Source: Christensenellaceae bacterium (GTDB lineage: Bacteria; Bacillota; Clostridia; Christensenellales; Aristaeellaceae). From it: DNA of 64,000 nucleotides. Position numbers and translations under genes: made by a program. Below the pieces are notes generated by a model, which had not been told where the DNA came from, did not search any database, and worked only from the letters and a program-made list of their open reading frames with translations. Location: NCBI GenBank assembly GCA_020025205.1, contig JAHHSO010000001.1, positions 62,001 through 126,000 of the forward strand. The letters are read 5' to 3'. Shown here piece by piece: positions 60,375-64,000 of this stretch (positions are counted from its first letter, which is position 1; every line of letters begins with the position of its first letter).

Positions 60375-61553
60375 TTACTGTGCGTCGGCGTCAACCTGAA
60401 CGCCGGCAGCAACCTGTTCGCCTGCACCGATCGTGGCCTTCGGGCCGACGACAGCAATTTTGCCGGTTTCTTCGCCGACAATCGCGCCCGCACAGATATG
60501 AGCATTTTCCGCAATAATGGCTCTGCGGACGACAGCTCCGCGCTCAATCACTGCACCCGGCATGACAACTGAATCGGTGACTTCTGCACCGGTGTCCACC
60601 GTGACACCTGCAAAAAGCACAGAGTGATTGATGACACCGCGAACTTCGCAACCTTCGGAAATCAGAGAATTGATGACCTTGGCACCGTCGGCAATGTAGT
60701 GCGGCGGCATGCCCGGATTGCGGGCGAAGATGCGCCAACGCTTATCATACAGGTCGATGGGCATCGGCATTTCAAGAAGGTCCATGTTGGCTTCCCACAG
60801 GGATTCGATGGTTCCAACATCCTTCCAGTAGCCATCAAAGGTATAGGTGAACAGCTTTTCACCCGCGGTGAGCATGGCCGGGATGATGTTCTTGCCGAAA
60901 TCGTTGTCGCTGGTCGGATCGGCTTCATCCAGTTCAAGATATTTGCGCATCTTGGACCAGGAGAAGATGTACACGCCCATAGAAGCTTTATTGCTCTTGG
61001 GGTGCGCCGGCTTTTCTTCAAACTCGGTGATCTGGTTATGCTCATCAGTATTGAGAATGCCGAAGCGGGAAGCTTCTTCCCACGGCACTTCGCGAACGGC
61101 GATTGTCAAATCAGCGCCGCTTTCGATGTGGGAGCGGAGCATGGCGTTATAGTCCATCTTATAGATATGGTCACCGGAGAGCACAAGCACATATTCCGGA
61201 TCCCACTGCGCGATGAACGGAATATTCTGATAGATGGCATTAGCCGTACCCTTGTACCATTCGCCGGTTTTGCCGGTCTGATACGGAGGCAGGACGAAGA
61301 CACCGCCGTTGGAAAGGTCCAGGTCCCACGGAGAGCCGGAACCGATATAAGCGTTCAGTTCGAGCGGACGATACTGGGTCAGCACGCCGACCACGTCAAT
61401 ACCCGAATTGGTGCAGTTGGAGAGCGGAAAATCAATAATGCGATACTTTCCACCGTAGGGAACTGCCGGCTTGGCCACGTTCTTGGTCAGAATGCCGAGG
61501 CGGCTGCCCTGGCCGCCTGCCAGCAGCATGGCAACACATTGCTTCTTCCTCAT
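60375..61553 (-). CDS. glgC: Glucose-1-phosphate adenylyltransferase GlgC
   Basis: A 392-residue enzyme that makes ADP-glucose from glucose-1-phosphate and ATP, the committed step of glycogen synthesis. The N-terminus has [18 protein letters not shown] with [44 protein letters not shown] and [19 protein letters not shown] are standard, and a beta-helix ends it. ATG 61553 has AGGAGTG about 9 bases before; longer in-frame starts lack such a site. First gene of glgCDA. Confidence 0.96.
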   Translation of the reverse strand: MRKKQCVAMLLAGGQGSRLGILTKNVAKPAVPYGGKYRIIDFPLSNCTNSGIDVVGVLTQYRPLELNAYIGSGSPWDLDLSNGGVFVLPPYQTGKTGEWYKGTANAIYQNIPFIAQWDPEYVLVLSGDHIYKMDYNAMLRSHIESGADLTIAVREVPWEEASRFGILNTDEHNQITEFEEKPAHPKSNKASMGVYIFSWSKMRKYLELDEADPTSDNDFGKNIIPAMLTAGEKLFTYTFDGYWKDVGTIESLWEANMDLLEMPMPIDLYDKRWRIFARNPGMPPHYIADGAKVINSLISEGCEVRGVINHSVLFAGVTVDTGAEVTDSVVMPGAVIERGAVVRRAIIAENAHICAGAIVGEETGKIAVVGPKATIGAGEQVAAGVQVDADAQ

Positions 61554-61650
61554 TGTAAACACACTCCTGTGATTTTGGGTTAATCTGCCAGAATGGCGCA
61601 GAAAGGAGGGGCGGCGCCAATGACCCACACCACTCGTTTCATGTAGGTTC

Positions 61651-61679
61651 ATTATATCATAATCTATGCAAAAGGAAAA
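61651..61679 (-). promoter_or_regulatory. Promoter of glgCDA
   Basis: On the minus strand TATAAT (61656-61651) has TG one base before it (extended -10), with TTTTCC at 17 bp upstream as a weak -35. It lies about 100 bp before the glgC start. Confidence 0.6.
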
Positions 61680-61990
61680 GCAAATTCCTGTAATGTTTCA
61701 TGAAAGGTGAAAGAACTCCGTCAGTTTTTAAACAAAAAATGTCCATCCGGGCAAAAATTGTCCCACACGAAAAAACGACAAGCAAGATGAAAAATATGGA
61801 AAAAGGAAGAGCAAAAACGCGGGGGGCTTTGTCAGATTCACGGGCGGATTAAATTGCAAAATCGGGTCTCATACTGTATAATGAAGAAGAAATTTATAAG
61901 GCAGCAAAAAAGGGAAAAAGGCGAAAAAACAGGAAAGAAAAATCCTTGTTTTTGCAGCCGATGAACCCCTTTTGAATATGGAGGATACCG
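61680..61990. other. Gene-free divergent region upstream of glgC
   Basis: About 300 bp of AT-rich sequence with the glgC promoter on one side and the pseudouridine synthase promoter (61854-61882) on the other. No convincing ORF or RNA structure is seen. Confidence 0.55.
61854..61882 (+). promoter_or_regulatory. Promoter of the pseudouridine synthase gene
   Basis: TTGCAA (61854-61859), a 17-bp spacer and TATAAT (61877-61882). Confidence 0.8.
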
Positions 61991-62734
61991 GTGAAAAACG
62001 TGATGCGGCTGGACAAGATGCTTGCTATGCTGGGCGAGGGAACGCGCAGCGAAATTAAAACGGCGGTACGCGCGGGACGTGTTTTTGTAAACGGTGTGCC
62101 GGTGCGGGATGCGGGCATGCAGGTGAATGCTTCTGGCGATGATGTGCGCTTTGATGGCAGAAAACTGTCCTATAAAGAGGTGCGCCATGTCATGCTCAAC
62201 AAGCCGCAGGGTGTTCTGACGGCGGCGCGGGATAGAAAACAGAAGACTGTTATGGATTTGCTTCCTCCGTTATATGCGGCCATGGGATGCATGCCGGCAG
62301 GCAGGCTGGACAAAGATACGGAAGGCCTGCTGATTATTACGTCTGACGGACAGCTGGCGCACAGAATTATTTCGCCCAAAAAGGATGTATCAAAGATCTA
62401 CTATGCCCGCGTGGATGGCCCGCTTTCCGAAAGTGATGTGAGGGCTTTCGCACAGGGGCTGCATATTGAAGATGCGGACGGGATGTTTGATGCGCGTCCG
62501 GCTTGGCTGACAATCCTTTCTTCGGCAGAAGAGGAGAGTACTGCGCGCGTCAGGGTAACAGAAGGCCGATATCATCAGGTGAAGCGGATGTTCCTGTCAC
62601 GCGGTGTGCGCGTGACATTCCTCAAAAGAGAGCAGATTGGCGCCTTGCCGCTTGATCCAGCGCTGAAAGCTGGACAATGGCGGGAATTGACGGACGAAGA
62701 AGCGGTGCTTTTGGAACAGGAGATGGAAGAATGA
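61991..62734 (+). CDS. RsuA/RluB-type pseudouridine synthase
   Basis: A 247-residue enzyme with an N-terminal S4 RNA-binding domain (MRLDKMLAMLGEGTRSEIKT to about 60) and a RsuA-family catalytic domain. The catalytic Asp is in PAGRLDKDTEGLLIITSDG; HVMLNKPQGVLTA and VTEGRYHQVKRMF are also conserved. RsuA-type enzymes modify 16S rRNA and RluB/E/F types 23S rRNA; the short length favours RsuA, but that is not certain. The GTG start at 61991 has GGAGGA 5 bases before it; ATG 62003 would be too far. Confidence 0.92.
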   Translation: MKNVMRLDKMLAMLGEGTRSEIKTAVRAGRVFVNGVPVRDAGMQVNASGDDVRFDGRKLSYKEVRHVMLNKPQGVLTAARDRKQKTVMDLLPPLYAAMGCMPAGRLDKDTEGLLIITSDGQLAHRIISPKKDVSKIYYARVDGPLSESDVRAFAQGLHIEDADGMFDARPAWLTILSSAEEESTARVRVTEGRYHQVKRMFLSRGVRVTFLKREQIGALPLDPALKAGQWRELTDEEAVLLEQEMEE

Positions 62735-64000
62735 GGGAAACACGACTGCGCAAAACAACGGTGATTGTTCTGGGGGCAGTGCTGTATGCGCTGCTCTACG
62801 GGTTCTGCTCCCAAATTGACAGGACGGGGCATGCGGATGTCATGGAGGCAGGCAGACGGTTTCTTGTTGCGCTGCCCGCAGCACTGATGATACTGACGGG
62901 ACTGTTTGCAGCCGTTCTGCCTTTCCTTGAAAGAAAGCTCAAATCAGGCCCCAAAACGGAAAAACCGTTTTGTACAGTCGGTGCGTTTGCGCTCATTTTC
63001 TTATGCTATGTGCCCATGTTTCTGATTGAGTTTCCGGGTTCGTTTACCTACAATACGCAGGATCAGACGGTGCAGGCAGCATCGGGGATGTACACAACAT
63101 TCCATCCGCTGATTCACACGCTGCTGCTCAAGACGTGCTTGTCCGCCTATGATTTTTTTCAGTCCTATGAAAAATGTGCGGCGCTGTACAGCATCATTCA
63201 GATGCTCGTGCTTTCAGGATGCTTTGCGCTGATCTGTGCATCGCTTTCAAGAAGCACGACGCGCCGGACGGCACATCTGGCGGTGATTTTCTTCTGCCTG
63301 TATCCGCTGCACTGGGTATTGGCCAGCAATTGCACAAAAGACGTGTTGTTCTCTGGATTCTTTGCGCTCTTTCTGGCATATGCGCTGGAAGCTGTTCGCG
63401 CTGGGAAGCTGCCAGCCGGGCGGGTGATGATGCAGGCAGCGACTGGCATCATGGCCTGTCTGTTCAGGAACAATATGATTTACGCGATGGCTGTATGGCT
63501 TGTGCTGCTGATCATCTGGCAGGCACGCAGACACATCCAGCTGATTGTCTGTACGGCACTGGCCATGGTGCTGGCTGTCTGCGCAAACAATGGATTAAAA
63601 GCCGCGACAAATGCGGCAGAGGGCAAGGTTGTTGAGATGCTGTCCGTGCCGATTCAGCAGCTGGCATATGCCAGACTGAAGGCAGACGACCGTTTTACGG
63701 ACGAAGAGCGGGAGCTGATGGACAGCGTATTTGTAGATGATTGTTACAGATATTACGAGCCGACACTTTCGGATCCTGTGAAAGACCGTGTGGATGATGC
63801 GGCTATGCGCGAACACATGGCGGAGATGGCGAAGCTGTGGTTCTCGGTTGCCCTGAAATGCCCGAATGAATATCTGGATGCGTTTTTGAATTTGACACTG
63901 CCGTCCCTGTATCCCTACAGGGAATATGGCGTCATTGCGCCCTATCTGGAAGCGGGCGCGAATGGCGGCGTGATTACAGAGATATTCGGGCAGCCGCCCA
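62731..64000 (+). CDS. DUF6020-type membrane protein C, 3' end beyond the window
   Basis: The frame is open from ATG 62731 to the window edge (423 codons), so the C-terminus is missing. It overlaps the previous stop by four bases. The layout repeats the other two copies: FPGSFTYNTQDQTVQ in the external loop, TTFHPLIHT, ASNCTKDVLFSGFF, LFRNNMIYAM and SVPIQQLAYARL. About nine membrane helices are visible. It is the most diverged of the three and its role is unknown. Confidence 0.72.
   Translation, partial: MRETRLRKTTVIVLGAVLYALLYGFCSQIDRTGHADVMEAGRRFLVALPAALMILTGLFAAVLPFLERKLKSGPKTEKPFCTVGAFALIFLCYVPMFLIEFPGSFTYNTQDQTVQAASGMYTTFHPLIHTLLLKTCLSAYDFFQSYEKCAALYSIIQMLVLSGCFALICASLSRSTTRRTAHLAVIFFCLYPLHWVLASNCTKDVLFSGFFALFLAYALEAVRAGKLPAGRVMMQAATGIMACLFRNNMIYAMAVWLVLLIIWQARRHIQLIVCTALAMVLAVCANNGLKAATNAAEGKVVEMLSVPIQQLAYARLKADDRFTDEERELMDSVFVDDCYRYYEPTLSDPVKDRVDDAAMREHMAEMAKLWFSVALKCPNEYLDAFLNLTLPSLYPYREYGVIAPYLEAGANGGVITEIFGQPP

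Noticed and set aside
61838..62188. A 116-codon minus-strand frame before and inside the pseudouridine synthase gene
   Set aside because: It overlaps a well-supported gene and promoter and has no recognisable features.

Overview
The window reads as ordinary chromosome of a Gram-positive anaerobe of the Clostridia (Bacillota). GC is moderate by eye, probably in the mid-50s percent. Support for this placement: consensus sigma-A promoters (several exact TTGACA-17-TATAAT) and strong GGAGG ribosome sites; a T-box leader before valS; a cyclic-di-AMP receptor (DarA) next to holB and ricT; a SpoIID-type protein, TrmFO, HslUV, a GlgC/GlgD pair, a 2[4Fe-4S] ferredoxin and a Feo iron importer. A gut clostridial lineage such as the Christensenellales is possible, but the sequence alone cannot settle that. 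I see no integrase, transposase, phage gene, CRISPR array or rRNA.

Layout. 1-5.3 kb: 3' end of nagA, a degenerate Nudix protein, DUF896, a secreted SH3-repeat protein, a SpoIID-like lipoprotein, tRNA-Ala(GGC) and a decayed SGNH hydrolase. 5.3-9.6 kb: iron region with a DtxR-type repressor divergent from feoA-feoA-feoB-Cys-rich peptide, three matching TTAG-N6-CTAA dyads, then a ZIP transporter whose start codon lies in a terminator-like hairpin. 9.7-20.5 kb: DUF1292, uvrC, yifB, dprA, topA, trmFO, hslV, hslU, the classical Bacillota order but without xerC and codY. 20.6-27.3 kb: acyltransferase, T-box, a 55-residue membrane peptide, valS, folC, rsmH. 27.7-32.8 kb: darA-holB-ricT, ferredoxin, a CapA-fold protein lacking its metal ligands, and a P1 peptidase. 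32.8-36.1 kb: GNAT, nth, a DUF3343 sulfur/selenium carrier-like protein divergent from a cysteine desulfurase, and a small membrane protein. 36.3-42.6 kb: cmk-plsC-ispH-S1 protein (ispH and S1 unfused), ftsH, DUF1294. 42.7-46.9 kb: a YjjG-type phosphatase coupled to a lipoprotein with seven peptidoglycan-binding repeats, and a YkgJ-type protein. 47.1-49.8 kb: solitary DNA methyltransferase, a duplicated beta-barrel protein and trmD in one operon. 49.9-53.6 kb: a TetM-like GTPase, a MocR-type regulator with Arg at the PLP-lysine position, and a small lipoprotein. 53.7-64 kb: glgC-glgD-glgA followed by two DUF6020-type membrane proteins on the minus strand, then a pseudouridine synthase and a third DUF6020-type gene cut by the window end.

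Most genes are housekeeping: DNA repair and topology, translation and tRNA modification, proteolysis, lipid and isoprenoid synthesis, glycogen storage and iron uptake. The parts that look least ordinary are the glycogen synthase with an EEKPVV repeat tail and a lysine-rich end, the ZIP leader, the T-box membrane peptide, the methyltransferase/beta-barrel/TrmD operon, the degenerate CapA and MocR proteins, and an 81-bp perfect repeat shared by two otherwise diverged membrane-protein genes.
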